Source: Lepidostoma basale (Eukaryota; Arthropoda; Insecta; Trichoptera; Lepidostomatidae). Taken from it: 64,000 nt of DNA. The stretch lies in assembly GCA_022606425.2 (NCBI GenBank), contig JAHDVF020001348.1:1121001-1185000 (forward strand). Reading direction: 5' to 3'. Made by a program: the position numbers and the translations under genes. Of this stretch, positions 22,801 through 37,800 are shown one piece after another. Within the stretch, counting starts at the first letter, position 1, and the number at the start of each line of letters is the position of its first letter. The notes under the pieces were generated by a model that saw only the letters and a list, made by a program, of their open reading frames with translations, did not search any database and had not been told where the DNA came from.

Positions 22801-25800
22801 TCCATAGTTCATTATTTATTTATTTATTTTCCAGAGTTAAAAATGTACTTATCCAATCCAACGCCATTTTGGAAACGTTTGGGAATGCTAAAACAAACAG
22901 AAATGACAACTCCTCCCGGTTCGGTAAATACATGGACATCCATTTTGACTACAAAGGGGACCCCATCGGAGGCCACATCAGCAACTATCTGCTGGAGAAG
23001 TCCAGGGTCATCTCGCAGCAACCCGGAGAAAGGAACTTCCACGCTTTCTATCAGGTTAAATAATTATTAAAAATATTCAAATATGGAAATTGTTTTCTTC
23101 AGATGAAATTAAATCACTTACCATCACGCCGTCTCGCCGAAGGGGTAGGCAGAACTGCCACACTTTTCTTTCCTGACATATCTCTCTTGCTTTCTCAACA
23201 TTCATTCATCGCATCATGCATGCGCGTCGATTTCTCTGACTCCTCACGTGGCCAATATTCAATATTTGGTTTATTCGATCGTGCCACGTTTTCATCGGTC
23301 TTCCTCTATTTCTAGTTCCATTTACATCGTTAACATACACTTTTTTTTATCTTTCTTTCTTTCCGTGTTTCCGACGACCTTCGTGGCAGAGTGGTTACGA
23401 GCTCTGACTTCCATGTTGAAGGTCCTGGGTTCGATTCCCGGCGATGGCAGTGTGATTGTTACACTGTCTGGTCTGGTGTAGAATTCACGTGACAATAAAA
23501 TGGCGATAGATTGGCTACCTATCACATGTCACGAGAATCAATATAATAGCTAAAAAATAAAAATTGTACACAGTAATTGGGTCCAAACAACCTGTTGTGT
23601 AAATAAAAAAAAAATAAAAAAAATTAAAATAAACATTTTAATGATCATTTCATTATTTTGTTCATAACACCATCATTCGCACCGCATTCACTTCTTATAT
23701 TTTCATTCGACACTCTTATCATACACAGAGTATCTACACATTTGTCTAAGAGATCTCATTTCTACTGCATTTATTCTACTTTTATCCTTCTTTTGCCAGT
23801 TCCATGATTCACTTCCATACATAAGGGTTGGTACAAGAACACCATTGTGCACTGCCATTTTAGCTTTTTTGGATATGTTTTTGTTTGCGATGACAACTTT
23901 AAGTGCACCATTCACTTTGTTTCCTGTCCCAACCCTTCTTTCAATATCCCTCTCCACTCACCCATATTTTGTTAACATACTACCCAAATACACGAACTCA
24001 TCTACTTGCTCAAAATTTTCACCATTCACGCTAATGTTGCAGACTGTCATGATTTCTTCTTTTTCAAAAATCATTACCTTGGACTTATTCACAATCATCA
24101 TCAGATCATTTACCAGGACTTGTAGTTCGTGCTCGTTGTCTGCAAGTAGGACAGCGTCTATCGCATACAAGAGACAGCTTACTGACACTCCACTCATTTT
24201 GGCACCTGCATCCAACCCTTCCAGCTCTTTCATACTAAACATTTATTGTTAATTATTTTAAATAATAATTTAATTTCTAGATGATGGGAGGATCATCGGA
24301 TACGCAGTCCAAGGGCTGGGGCATCTCCAAGAGCCAGACGTATCGCGTGTTGGGTTCTGAAAAGCCCACATCCCAGGACTCCAAACTCTTCTCGGCCACC
24401 AATTCCTCCTTCAACTCCCTCGGCTTCTCGCAACAGCAGGTTAACGACATCTGGACCATTGTCGGAGCTGTCATAATGCTGGTAATTATTTCCACATTTT
24501 GTTCTTTTAATAAAACATATCACTGCTATAAAATAAAATAAAACTTCTAGTAGACAGATCATAACATATGCTGTAGAGACGCGGGCCGAAACTGTACGAA
24601 CCAAGGGTCTGCTAGGAATACGACCTTCGTGGCCGAGTTGGAAGTGCATTGACTGCCACCCCGAAGGTTCCGGGTTCGATTCCCGGCGAGGGCATCGTGA
24701 TTATCCCACTGTCTTTGGTCTGGTGTAGAATTCACGTGACAATAAAATGGCGATAGATCAGCTACCTATCACATGTCACGAGAATCACTATGATAGCTAT
24801 AATACCCTTTACATCGATTTGGCACATGCTGTCATGATGTAAAGAGCGATTCAACAAAATAATAATAATATCTGAGATGAAGGTTCTAAGATCCATTACT
24901 GGAAAAACTCCGAGATCATGTGGACATAATAAAAATTTGCAAAATAGAAGATATCCTTCGGTGGAGTAGATCCAGAAGAAGATACTGAAGGGACCATGTA
25001 GACAGAATGGATGTTCAAAAAGTATCGTGAATTTGGAATTTCCGCGGGTTACGCATATTCGATTTTCGATTTTTTGTGGCTTTATGTTGGTACCCATATC
25101 TCTCACTTATGCCGACAAGTTCAGCTATTTTGAATGTTCAGTTAATTTTTGAGAGCTGCTTTGCTTGCACGTGTTTTGGCTCGTCTTCGATTTTTGCCCA
25201 TTCCAAAATAACGGATCAAAGAATCTTTATCAAATTTTGAGTTATAAACAAAATAAGTTCCGAATGTTGACTGTGGCTTATGGTGAAGTTACCTTGGACC
25301 GAAGCAACATTTATCGGTGGTACAAAATGTTCTCAGAGGGCCGAGAGTTGTGGACGATGAAGAGCGTGCCGGACGCCCGAGGACGTCAACAACAGATGAA
25401 AACATTGGTGAAGTGAATAACATAGTATTGGCCAATCGTCAAATCACCGCTATAGAAGTTGCTGAGGACTTAAACATATCGCTTGGCTCGTGCCATTCGA
25501 TTTTTACCAATGATTTGGGCATGAGACGGGTCGCCGCGAAATTTGTACCAAAATTGCTCAATTTCGCATCGTTGCTTGTGCGCTAATTTTTGGCCAAAAA
25601 CAACACACTAATAATGCCGCAGCCACTGTATTCCCCAGATCTGACCCCCTGTGACTTTTTATTGTTCCCAAAATTGAAGAGGCCCGTGAAATGATGATGC
25701 TGCGCTACGATTGAGGAGATAAAGACGGCATCGAAGAAGGAGCTGAACAAGATCACAAAAAAATATTTTTTGAAGTGCTTCGAGGATTGGAAAAAACGTT

Positions 25801-28800
25801 GCCACAAGTGTATAATATCTGGTCGTGATTATCAGTAATAATGTTGAAGTATCATAGTGTTTCGGTCAAATTGGACTATTTAATAAATACTTTATACAAA
25901 TTAGTTTCGCTTTGCGTGGGAATTCTCAAACTATTCATTAGATTATCTTTCTTAAACAATTTTCTATCTTATCTTTCAGGGTGAACTAACATTCTCTCCT
26001 GGCAACACTGAATCTGATCTCAAAGTCAGTGGTCCATTGCAACCGTGCTGTCGCGCCCTCGGAGTTCAGGAGTCTGCTCTGCGATCGGCTCTAGTTGGCA
26101 GGGTCCTCTCGGCAGGCGGGGAGCTAGTCAGCAAGGAGCATAACGTGACGGATGCCGGGCACACGCGAGACGCCCTCACCAAGGCCGTGTATGATCGTCT
26201 GTTTACGTGGATTGTCACGCGCATCAACCTGGCCATAGAAGTCCCCAAAAGCGCGTACAAGAATCTGCTGATTGGAGTTTTGGATATCTATGGTTTTGAA
26301 ATATTTGAGACAAACAGTTTTGAACAGTTCTGCATCAACTATTGCAATGAGAAACTTCAACAGCTCTTCATTGGTAAATGACTTCTCTTATAAACATTTA
26401 TTTATGTTTTGTATCTAAACTTATGTCTGAATTTATAATTACTTATGTCTGAACTTATATTTACTCATGTCTGAACTTATAATTACTCATTTCTGAACTT
26501 ATAATTACTCATTTCTGAACTTATAATTACCTTGTGTTTGAACTAATAAGTTCATAATGTAACCCATTTTGCATATCAATGGCATAAAGAGTATTTTTTT
26601 TTACATTATGTTAACCCTTTCCTGTCCACAAAAATTAAATAAAAATGTTCCATCAGGTCCACAATAGATTTACAGAATAACGGTAAAAAATACATCCAAG
26701 TTTTGTTTAATAAAACTGTATTTATGTTAAAATATTTTTTTTTTTTTGAATGTAGGAATAATGCTCTAATCATTACATTTTATACACAAATAGTTCGAAT
26801 TCACTGTTCATTTCCTTCAAATATTCTTCATCACTACTTTCACTCTCGTTGTCAACGCGTTATTTTGTAATTCTAGGCATTTTGAGGGGTTTGAATTTTT
26901 AAAATAATAGTATGTATCGGTAATAATAATTATCAAGTTGTTTGCACGCGCACGGGTCGAGTGTAACTGATGCCGGCGGCCGGGCATCCGAGCGACGCGT
27001 ACCGAGCCAGCCCCTAAAACAAAACTTTTGTATCATTCTCAGGTAGAAAGTTACACATTCCAATGTTCATAAAAACATTGAATCCTCGTCCCAGTATACC
27101 GCTACACTAAGTACGAGCGAGAAAAAAATATGTTTGTTTGTATTTTGACACTAAACTGACGAAGAAGTAAAATGTCAAATGACATTCGACATAGGACTCA
27201 CTGGAATAAAGTTGATGTCAAATGTCATTTGACATAGGACCCGAAAGGGTTAAAATAGTCTGTAGAGCAATGACACGTTTTGAAGTTTCTGGTGTAAGCA
27301 TTCCCTTTTTCGTCAGACAAATGAAATTTAAATTATTTTAAGATTCATCGAAAAAACAAAACATTACTTACGGGTACCCCTAATATTTATGATATAAGCA
27401 ATATCCTATTTATTAATATTTCTTCTTATATATTGACATTTTATTGGATATTCAGTATTTTCATATTGGTTCACCGAAGAGTCTGTTTTATCATTGCTGT
27501 GTTGCTTCCAGAGCTGGTCCTGAGGCAAGAGCAGGAAGAGTACCAAAGGGAAGGCATCCAGTGGACACCGGTGCAGTACTTCAACAACCGGGTCATCTGC
27601 GAGCTGGTGGATGCCCCACACAAGGGCATCATCTCCATCATGGACGAGGCCTGCCTTAACCCTACCCAGGTAAGGTAGTAAAGAAGCTGCATCACGAGAA
27701 CCTTACAGTGGAGATGAGCCAGGATAGAAAAGTTTGTCGTCTTCGTACGAGGAGAGCCGACCTCAGATGATGGGAAATGGCAAAGGGAAAGAAGAGAAGA
27801 AGAGTTGCCACAGGTTAATCAGGAATAAATAGACTAATTTGTTTCAGAACATAGGGGTTCCCAATCAGCTTGAAAAAATGTGTCTCTGTGAACCTTGGGA
27901 GTTATACCGTAGCATAGAGTCCGTTCACGACAGGGAGATCGTTTGCAATAGTATGAATGACAGTGCGTTTACAAAAAATCTAGACGCTATTTTTATTTCG
28001 TTTTTTTATGATTGGATAACCATTAAAATTTTGAATCCTATATTAAAACATGGAAATAAATAAACATGTTTTTTTTATTGACAAAAATGCTATCGGCTTA
28101 ATTGTGATAATTATAAAAATTAAGTTCATTATAATTAGCTTATTATTTTTTCTTGGAAAAGCGACTAAGGGTGAGACTTATAATAATAATGATACTTTTT
28201 TTTTTTTCCTTTATTGGTTTTTATTATTACAATATTTGATCCTTGCAGGTGTATATCTCTAGTATATTATAAAATTTCTTGATGGATTATGTATTTAATC
28301 TGTGCAAAGCTGACTCAGTCAATATGGGATTAATCAATAATAAAAATGATATTTCAAAAATACTCCTGCAAAACAAGTATTTTTCGAATCACTGAGTATA
28401 CAAGATTCCAAATACGTGCGGTTCCCTCCATGTCTCGGAACGTACTGACGTGGCGCGGCGTATTTGACTTGGCAACCAATCAAATTGCAAAAACTATCAC
28501 CGCACTCGTACATCGATACGAGATCTTCAATTTGTGAATGAACTCTACCCATGAGAAATTCCATTTTTAAATTTAAAAAATATTCCTGTTTTCAGGTTTC
28601 TGATGAGGTTCTCTTGGGTGCTCTAGACTCGCGTCTAGCCCAGCATGCTCACTACACCTCTCGTCAGCTCCTCCCCACGGACAAAGCCCTCAAGCACAAG
28701 GAACACTTCAGGATCACGTGAGTCCATCACCGTTTCTACATAAAACAAGAACATGACTAACTAACCATCACGTTGTTTCTCCGGAGGGATAGGGAGAGAG

Positions 28801-31800
28801 GATGGACTGTCACACTGCTCTGACATACAACTTGAGCTTCCTCTATATTCATATACAGTCATAAATTTTTCCAACATTTAATATCTTTTTTTTGTTTATT
28901 TATATAATACACAAATGAGACATAACAAACGAAAAACATTTAGGCGACACATTTGGACACAAAACGGTGTATCAAAGATAAAACAACGACAAGAAACCAA
29001 AAAATTATACATATCAGAAGGAACCCAAATATGACGTCAGCCAGGCAGTACTCTTTCCAGAATTTGTAATACATTTTTTATAAACACTGCCTCACTGACA
29101 TTGAAAATGTCCAAATCCGAGACGATTAGATTCAACGTCCGAATCGCTCTTCCTACTGGCATCACCAAAGGCAGGTTGGTTCTGCGTGACAGAGCAAAGA
29201 ACAATTGATGTCGGCGCTGTCACAGGTAATTATCAGGAATAAAAAAAACCTATTTGCTCCAGAACATAGGGGTTCTCAATAGAGTTCCGAATCAGCTTGA
29301 AAAAATGCGTTGCCATAAATCCTTCCCTCCTCAGTTCGAGGGAGTTATACCCCGGCATACCTAAGAGAAATGCCACTGGATATTGTCAAGGATATACCCT
29401 GTACTCTCTCATGTAGAGGGTTCTCAAGAATTTCTTTTGAATCCTCTCCAACATGAGTCTTATTAATTGATTAATTTGATCATGCCATATTGTCCTTGGC
29501 CGTCCTCAGCTTCTTTTCCAATTCACACTGCTTGTAAATTACTTTTTAATCATTCTTCTCTCCTCCACTCGTTCTATAATCATTCAAATTTTGGTATATT
29601 CCAGGCACTACGCAGGAGATGTGACATACAGTATAAAAGGATTCATGGACAAGAATAAGGATGCCCTGTGGCAGGACCTGAAGAGACTCCTCCACTCTTC
29701 CAACAACCAGACCCTCCAGGACATGTGGCCGGAAGGTGCCACTCACATACAACAGGTATACAGCGGGCCCTGAAAGTCTCTGTTGAATTATAATTTTATA
29801 ATGTTGAAACACCTATCTGGTATTTAGAGTCACGTATTGTTCATATGTGTTTATCTCATGTGTTTATCTCAAACTTTATGTATAACTCTCATTCCTTTTC
29901 TGTCTGCTTGGTACCAGTTTGGAATATTTTGTTTCTTCTGTTTTTACCTTCATTTTGTGTTGTGGATTCACATTTGAATAACATTTCAAAAACAATTTTA
30001 ACAACATTAAAATGTGTGCTCCGAAAAAGAATGAGTATCATCCAAAATAAATCTGCATAGAGCAGCGGTCGGGGAACCGGGGTAAATTACCCCAAATGGG
30101 GTAAAAATGATTTTTTTGGGGTAATAAGGAAATTTTTCTAGTTTGCTAATTCATAAACGTGTTAGTATTTTTACAAACTTAAACAATTCAGGTATGTGCG
30201 TGAGAAGTAAGAGAATGTTTATTTAAAATATACATTGATTGTCTTCTTTTCAAAATATCGACTTACGATATCGACTTACGATATCGGAGGGGGTAATATC
30301 GACTTACGCAAAAATATTTTGGGGTAATGGTTAAAAAAGTTCCCCGACCGCTGGTGTAGAGTGTATGTTTTTTTTTTAAGTTATATAATTATAAAATTAT
30401 GGGGTTATAAATAATAATTAAATAAAAATATGTTTTTTTAATAACTTCTTCCACTGTTTGTCTCTATTTCGACAGCGGTCAGTTTCGTTTTATTTAATTA
30501 TAATTTCAAATTAACTTCCATCAAGAGATTTCAGTAAAATCATTAGATTTTGGGTTGTACCTTGAAGTCTTTGTATAAATAAATTTGCTCCTTGACTGAC
30601 CTTTCTCTTGGCATGACGATACAAACACACTTAGAAGATTGCTGTCATGTTTGGTGAACATGTAAGTTTCATTCGTCCATTGAAGATCATAGAAGGTTAC
30701 CCGCCGCTTACCCGAAGCTGTTATAGGACGCAGCGGCGCCCCTTCCTTAGCTTCGCTCAAACAATCCCTAGGCCCGCCCCCCATTCACGCAGGACTTACA
30801 TTAGCTGGAGAATGCACCATTCCAGAAAAAAAAGCAAAAGGGTATCTAGGCCACATTTAATCCAGTTTAATTTCAATCCACTTCTATGTCCCAATCTAAC
30901 AAAACAAAGCAAAATATGGTACATGATTTTATGGGCTATTATAAAATTGTGACAGAGTGTGGGATGGGAGAGAAAACTTGGAATGATGAAAGAAATAAAG
31001 AAACCTTAAGTAAATAGAGGAAACAGTCCTGGAAACTAGGGACAGGAACACAGGGAACCTAACATTTTAATGTGTATAATTAAAAAAGTAAATAGATCCA
31101 AGATGAAAAAACGGGGCCCCCGCAGATCGAAGATAAATAATTTTCTTTATTTGACAACATTTCTTCATAAAATAATATTTTTATAATGGATTCATTTCAT
31201 TTTTCAGACATCGAAACGCCCGCCATCAGCCGCTTCCTTGTTCCGAGCATCCATGTCAGCCCTGGTCCAGGATCTGCAGACCAAGGAGCCCTTCTACGTG
31301 CGCTGTGTGAAGCCCAACCCGCTGCAGACGGCCACCATATGGGATAAGCAGCTGGTGAGACGGACATAACATTTTGTTTATTCACCAAACCCATTGAGGT
31401 TAGGTTTGTTCAGACTAGATGTCCTATTTGGTATCAATCAATCGATCGACAGTGGCGCTACAGCTCACTATGAGCCCTGTCCTCCTCCAAAACTCTTCGC
31501 CATTCTTTCTGGTCCATCGCCCGCATTCTCCAGTTTGTAACGCTATTTGTCTTGAGGTCCCCGTCCACACCATCAACCCACCTCAGTTTTGGTCTTCCCA
31601 CACTTCGCTTTCCATCTGGTCGTGTATTAACCACCCTACCTATTTGAACGTACGTTATACGTTCACTTTGACTGTACCATTCTACGATATTCCGTATCAC
31701 GTAAGGGCTTGAGAAAAAGTAATGTACCTAAAATGTACAAAGTTTTAGGGATACGCGCGTGTGCCATCAAAACTTGAGCACAAGTCTTCATAAATATTAT

Positions 31801-34800
31801 AGTTTTACAAGGGGCAGGCGAAGTGTGCGACCGAGTATTTGACCTTGTTTTTTGCACGTTTCTCGGAAAATAACCCAAAGGTACGGCGGTTAAGAATCTT
31901 CCTTGGAATTCAGTCTTCTTCCATTCGCTGGAAGTGTCCCAACCATCAAAGACAATGTATTTTTATAAACTTCACTATTTTGGGCTCGTTGTAAAGACCT
32001 TCCAGCTCCTGGTTATACCTCACTATCCACACTCCACCTTCACAGAGAGGCCCAAAGATTTTTCTCAACAACTTCATTTCAAAAACCTACAGGGGTTTTT
32101 GTCCATTTGGTTCAGTACCCAACACTCCGCACCATATACAAGTACTAATCTCAGCAATGTTTTATACAGCAATAATTTGGTGTTTCTTGTCGGCAAACGA
32201 GATTTTAGGTGTCTATGGATTCCAAAATAACATTTATTTACATATAGTAGGATAAATGTCATATAAATAAGATCACTGAGAAGAATGTGCGGGAAAACAA
32301 TATATGATAGAATACCAAATGACCAAATAAAGAAGAAATGTAAGGCAGATGATTGCATCATAAGTAAAATTAAAAAAGGATCCCTGAGATGGTTTGGACA
32401 TATGAAACGAATGGACAAAAAAAGAATGATTAAAATGTTATATACAAGCAGTGTGAGTGGAAAGAGAAGCCGTGGAAGACCAAGGAAACCATGGCATGAC
32501 CAAATTAATAAAATACTGAAAAGCGGCCACATTCAAAGTCATAAAAAATTTACGAGCGTGCATGTTACGATGTATGAATGTAGAGGAAGCTACAGAGGTA
32601 TGTCAGGACAGAGCAGTATGGCGGTCCATCCTCTCTGTCTACTCGTAAGAAGAAGGCGTGATGGTTTGTTAATAAGTTAGTTAAATAGGAAACTTTAATT
32701 AAGTGTTATATAATTTTCCAGGTGGCCCATCAAGTGGCGTACCTCGGTCTAGTGGAGAACGTGCGTGTGCGTCGCGCTGGTTTCGCCAACCGCCAGCGCT
32801 ACGACCGCTTCCTGAAGCGCTACAAGATGCTCTCGCAGTTCACATGGCCCAACTTCCGGCAGGGCTCGGACCGCGAGGGTGTCATGGTGCTGCTGCGGGA
32901 CAGGAACATCACGGACGTGCAGTACGGCCACACCAAGCTCTTTATCCGCAGCGCACGCACTCTGCATGCGCTGGAGGCCGCTCGCGCCGCCCTTCTACCC
33001 AGCATCGTCATCCTGCTGCAGAAGCAGTGGCGCGGGGCCCTCGCACGCATGCGATACAAGAAGCTCAAGGCTGCCCTCATCATAGCCCGCGCCTGGAGGT
33101 ATGCCCACATCTTATTTTTTTCTGTCACCTGGACAAAGCCCACCCCCATTTGCTTACATACTGTCTCTTGCAGACTGCATCAAGGTTATGCCCACGTGTC
33201 GGTTCACGGTTCCTTCCACCGCAGTTGTGGTTGCCCTGCACTTATTTTTGCAATCTATGGTCTCCAAGTAATCAGTCTTTTTGCCCATTTTTCATCCAAA
33301 CTTCTAGCTACGTGACCAGCCCATTGTCATTTTAAAGTCGCTTTGTTTTTTCTCTCACTGTATCGTTTCTGATCTTATTTCTAAGGCTTATTCCTAATAT
33401 GGCTCTTTGGGTCACTTGCAAATTTTCAGCACTTTGGATAATGTTACAGTTTTGAGGCCATAAGTGGCAACCATTCACATAATATTACTTTCAGCACTAC
33501 ATCATACATACACTGTGGAACTGTGCATCTTTGGGAATATTTCTTTCTTCCTTCTCGGCGCTACATCCCAGTCCCACACTGGCCTGTCTCCAGTTTATTC
33601 CAATTGTTGGTCCATATAATTCACCTAGGTCCTTGTTCATTGAGTCCGAGCTCCGAGGCGATTGTGTTGGTATTTGTAATCGTGAGTTCTTTTACCATAC
33701 AGAGTGATTAGTCCTGCGATTAGACTTTCTTCCTTTATCTAGGCTTGGGACCGGCAACAACTTAGAAAACTATATGTGTGAATGTAAAGAAGAAAGAATG
33801 ATAAAACGAATTTGCAGACACAAAAATGACCCCAAATGTTAACTTCTCACTTATTTAATAATTACTTTAAGAATTTGATGATTGAATGTCTACTAATGAA
33901 TTTTTAAATGCATGCTTCATTATTTAATTATCTGATGTGGTGATACAATGAGTTTAAGAATAATCTAGAATTAAAAAATTCTAATTATCAAGTCAAATCA
34001 GTTTATTTTTCTCAAAGGACATAAAGGCATCTGATTGAGAACATGTAAAATACCAGGAACGCATGAGAGGGTTTGACTTTAGGAAGACAAGATTCTCTCT
34101 AAAATCAAGAATATTTTTCTTCTGAACGTACTTTCACTAATATGAAAGACGTCGATCTCCAAGGAGATTGTGTTCAGCAGACTAATTGCTCTTTCCACCG
34201 ATGTCACCAGAGACAATTAAACCTGGCAGCCAGAAGGTAAAGCAATCTATGCTGGGGCTGTAGAAGATATCTATCAGGTACAAAAAAACTATTTCATCCG
34301 GCATGGCTGAGTTCTCAAGATATCTCAGGATTAATCTAAGAATTATGAGAAACTTATATTTTCGATGCTGCAATTTAAGTGCTTATTTCATTCCAGGAAC
34401 TACAAGAGACGTCAGTACATCGTGGAACTGGAGCGGCGCGTACGCAGCAGTCCCGGAGCCAATCTTCCTCCCGCACAATGGCCTGCTCCGGCACCACGAG
34501 GGGTGCCAGTGGCGCTGCTACAAGCGGCCCACCGGCGCTGGCGAGCGTGGCGCGTCCTGCAACCAATGCCAAGGGAGCAGTGGCCACAGCTGAAGTCAGT
34601 ATCCCCTCATCTCATTCTTAACTTCACCCATAGTTACCTTCTTACAAAGTATTATAGGGTTTACTCTATTTTACATTTTTAACTCGATGGTTTAACAGGC
34701 TGCAAGATTAGCGTGAATGGTGAAAATTTGGAGCAAGTAGTTGAGTTTGTGTATTTAGGTAGTATGTTTACAAGAGATGGGAGAGTGGAGAGGGATATTG

Positions 34801-37800
34801 AAAGAAGGGTTGGGGCAGGCAACAAAGTGAATGGTGCACTTAAAGTGCGTGGTGCGCAAACAAAAACCTATCCAAAAAAGCTAGAATGGCAGTGCACAAT
34901 GGTGTTTTTCTACCGACCCTTATGTATGGAAGCGAGGCATGGAACTGGCAAAGGAAGGATGAAAGTAGAATAAATGCAGTAGAAATGAGATCTCTTAGAC
35001 GAATGTGTGGATATTCTGTGTATGATAGAGTGTCGAATGAAAATATAAGAAGTGAATGCGGTGAGAATGATGGTGTCATGAACAAAATAATGAAAGGATC
35101 ATTAAGATGGTTTGGACATATGGAAAGAATGAATGAAGTAAGAATGGTAAAAAAATTATATGTTAATGATGTAAATGGTACCAGAAATAGAGGAAGACCG
35201 AGGAAAACGTGGCACGATCAAATAAATCAAATATTGAATGTCAGCCATGTGAGGAGTCAGAGAAATCGACACGCATGCATGACACGATGTATGAATGTTG
35301 AGGAAGCGAGAGAAATATGTCAGGAAAGAAAGGTGTGGCAGTCCATTCTTTCTGTCTACCCCTTCGGGGAGACAGCGTGATGGTTAGTTAGTTAGTTAGT
35401 TAGTTAACTCGATGGTTACCACAGACGAGATATCTCGGCAAATGGCGCAGTGCTCGTATTGCCAGAGATGAAATATCTCAGAAGAACTTTTGGTGACGTA
35501 TTCTTGCGCTGCATTGACTTGCATTATAGACAATTTGGCAGAAACGGAACACGCACTGATATCTGTTTTAGTTATCCCGAAATATTTGATTAAGTTTCCA
35601 AATACTTTTAACCGATTTATCGGTAAATTTCGAAAACTGTTTGACAATGAAAATTTGAAACTGGTTTAACTTCAAGAAAAAACTATAACAATCGATGCGG
35701 GAAATAATAATTTGTAAGTAAATTATTATTTCTTTCTAACAAAGCAAAAAATATATTTTTATTTAGACAAGTTTTATTTTGACAAATGAATATTTGGCCT
35801 GATAAGCACTGCGGCGTGATTTATTTGCAGCTATGAAAAGGTTAAAGGGACTAAAAAAAACCTAAATGGAAGGAAAAATGTAAATGGGTGGTATTGAATA
35901 AAACAACATTTAAAATTTAATTATTTATTAAAAAATCACGTAGATTAGTTACCAAAATGCGTGAATCAAAGTGAAACAAATATGAAAAGGTACAAAATTT
36001 TAAGGGTTGGTCATGCTAGAAATTGGAAGAATCGATGTGCGTTCATGACTCGTATGAATGTGGAGGAAGCTAGAGAGGTGTGTCAGGATAGAGCAGTGTG
36101 ACGGTCCATTATCTCTGCCTACCCCTGCAGAGAAACGGCGGGATGGTTATTTTGTTTGTTTTATTTTGTCTTTCTTTATACTATCTGCAGTTTGGTTAAA
36201 TATTTTTATATATAACAGGATGAAGATATCAGCAGCTAGCAGCCTCAAGCGTCGCCGCATTGAATGGGGCTCGGGACGAGCGTGGGCAGGCGACTACCTC
36301 TCCCAGACGGGCTACAACCCCTCTGCGACCGCCTACTCGCGCGCCATCTCCGCCATGCGCCCCCCTCTTCGCGTGCTCTTCTCCTGCCGCCTGCACAAAG
36401 TCAACCGCTTCAACAAAGTGGCCGAGAGGTGCCTGGTCATCACTTCTGAATCCATCTACAAGATGGACCCGAAGAACTTCAAACCCATGAAGAAGCCACT
36501 TCCCATTTCCGAGGTAATTCTTGACTTTTATTACGGTTGTATGTAACATATATCCTGATAATTATCAATACAAGTATACAGACATATCAGACCTGACCAA
36601 AGTAGAGACCTTGAAAATTGTACACAGAGTGATCATGGAAGAGACAACATATAGCAGCTACAAATTAATCAAAATCTCAGACATACACAGACACTGGACC
36701 AGGTACTGTGACAGATATCACTTACCGAATGCACGAGTAAAGACAGGATATTCAAAAATGGACTGAAACTTTCAAATAACCTACCAAAAGACACTAGTTA
36801 CAAGTAAGATCTAAAAGTGTATAAAGTAACCCAATTAGATTTTTTAAAAATAAATTGAATAAAAAAAATCTCCCATGATGCAAAACCAACCTGCCAATGG
36901 TATCTTTACTAAATTGTGTCACCTCGGAGCTCGACGTATTTTGTGATAGTTTAGTTGATCTGAGAAGGCGCTGTCTCTGTCTTTGTTATAATTGTGAGTT
37001 CTTCATATTATTTACTATTAAGTAGGGGAGCACGGGTAGAAGTGGGCCACGGGGAGGAGTGAACCATTTACCATATTACTGTGAAACACGATTCGAAACA
37101 TGTTAAAACTTGACCAATGTGTTGCATACTCGTGCTCGTCCAGCACATCCAGTTGCCGCCTGAATCTCATCACGGGTTCACGTGCTGACAGTATCGCTCG
37201 CGCTTTTCGACGCTACAGTAAAATTTACTAACTTTTTATGAAGGGTTTGACACCTTGCTGCTTAGTTCTAAACAACGGAAAGTGACTCAAAAGTAAGTAC
37301 TAAATTATATAGTACCTAGAACTGTGTGTTTGTGGTGCATATTACACATATGTATTTTTTTGGAAATTATTTAACTTATTATGGGTGCTTGGGGAGGACT
37401 GAACCAACTTCGATTGGGGAGGATTGAACCATGGTTCATTCCTACTCCGCAGTCACTTTAATCTAAAATATTTATTTTATTATTTCTCCTTTGTGTGCAG
37501 GTAACAACAATGCCTCGAATACATAAAAGAAAAACAGAAAATTCAAGGACTACCGAAACTGAAATGAAAAATGCACTGAATTTAATAAAGGCAGGAAAGA
37601 GTTTACAGAAGTAGATTTCTTGTGCACTGTTACAGACAGAGTTATGCATAACGAAGAGTCCAACTAATCCGCAACTCTTCACATCATTTCGTCTTCTCAA
37701 GCTGTCGGACAAAACGACATTGTTATCATAGCTGATCAGCCGTCATCATCTGGTATATTTGTTAGCCCTCAGAATTTAAAAGGCAGGAAAAAGGAGTGAC

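Noticed and set aside
23372..23470. Functional tRNA gene (good A and B boxes)
   Set aside because: The sequence continues into a repeated SINE body, recurs at four other sites, and no full cloverleaf is evident.
25011..25895. Active mariner
   Set aside because: The catalytic centre is deleted and the right end is decayed.
32703..33335. 210-codon + strand frame over the converter exon
   Set aside because: Out-of-frame shadow of the GC-rich myosin exon; the true frame has myosin motifs and matching splice phases.
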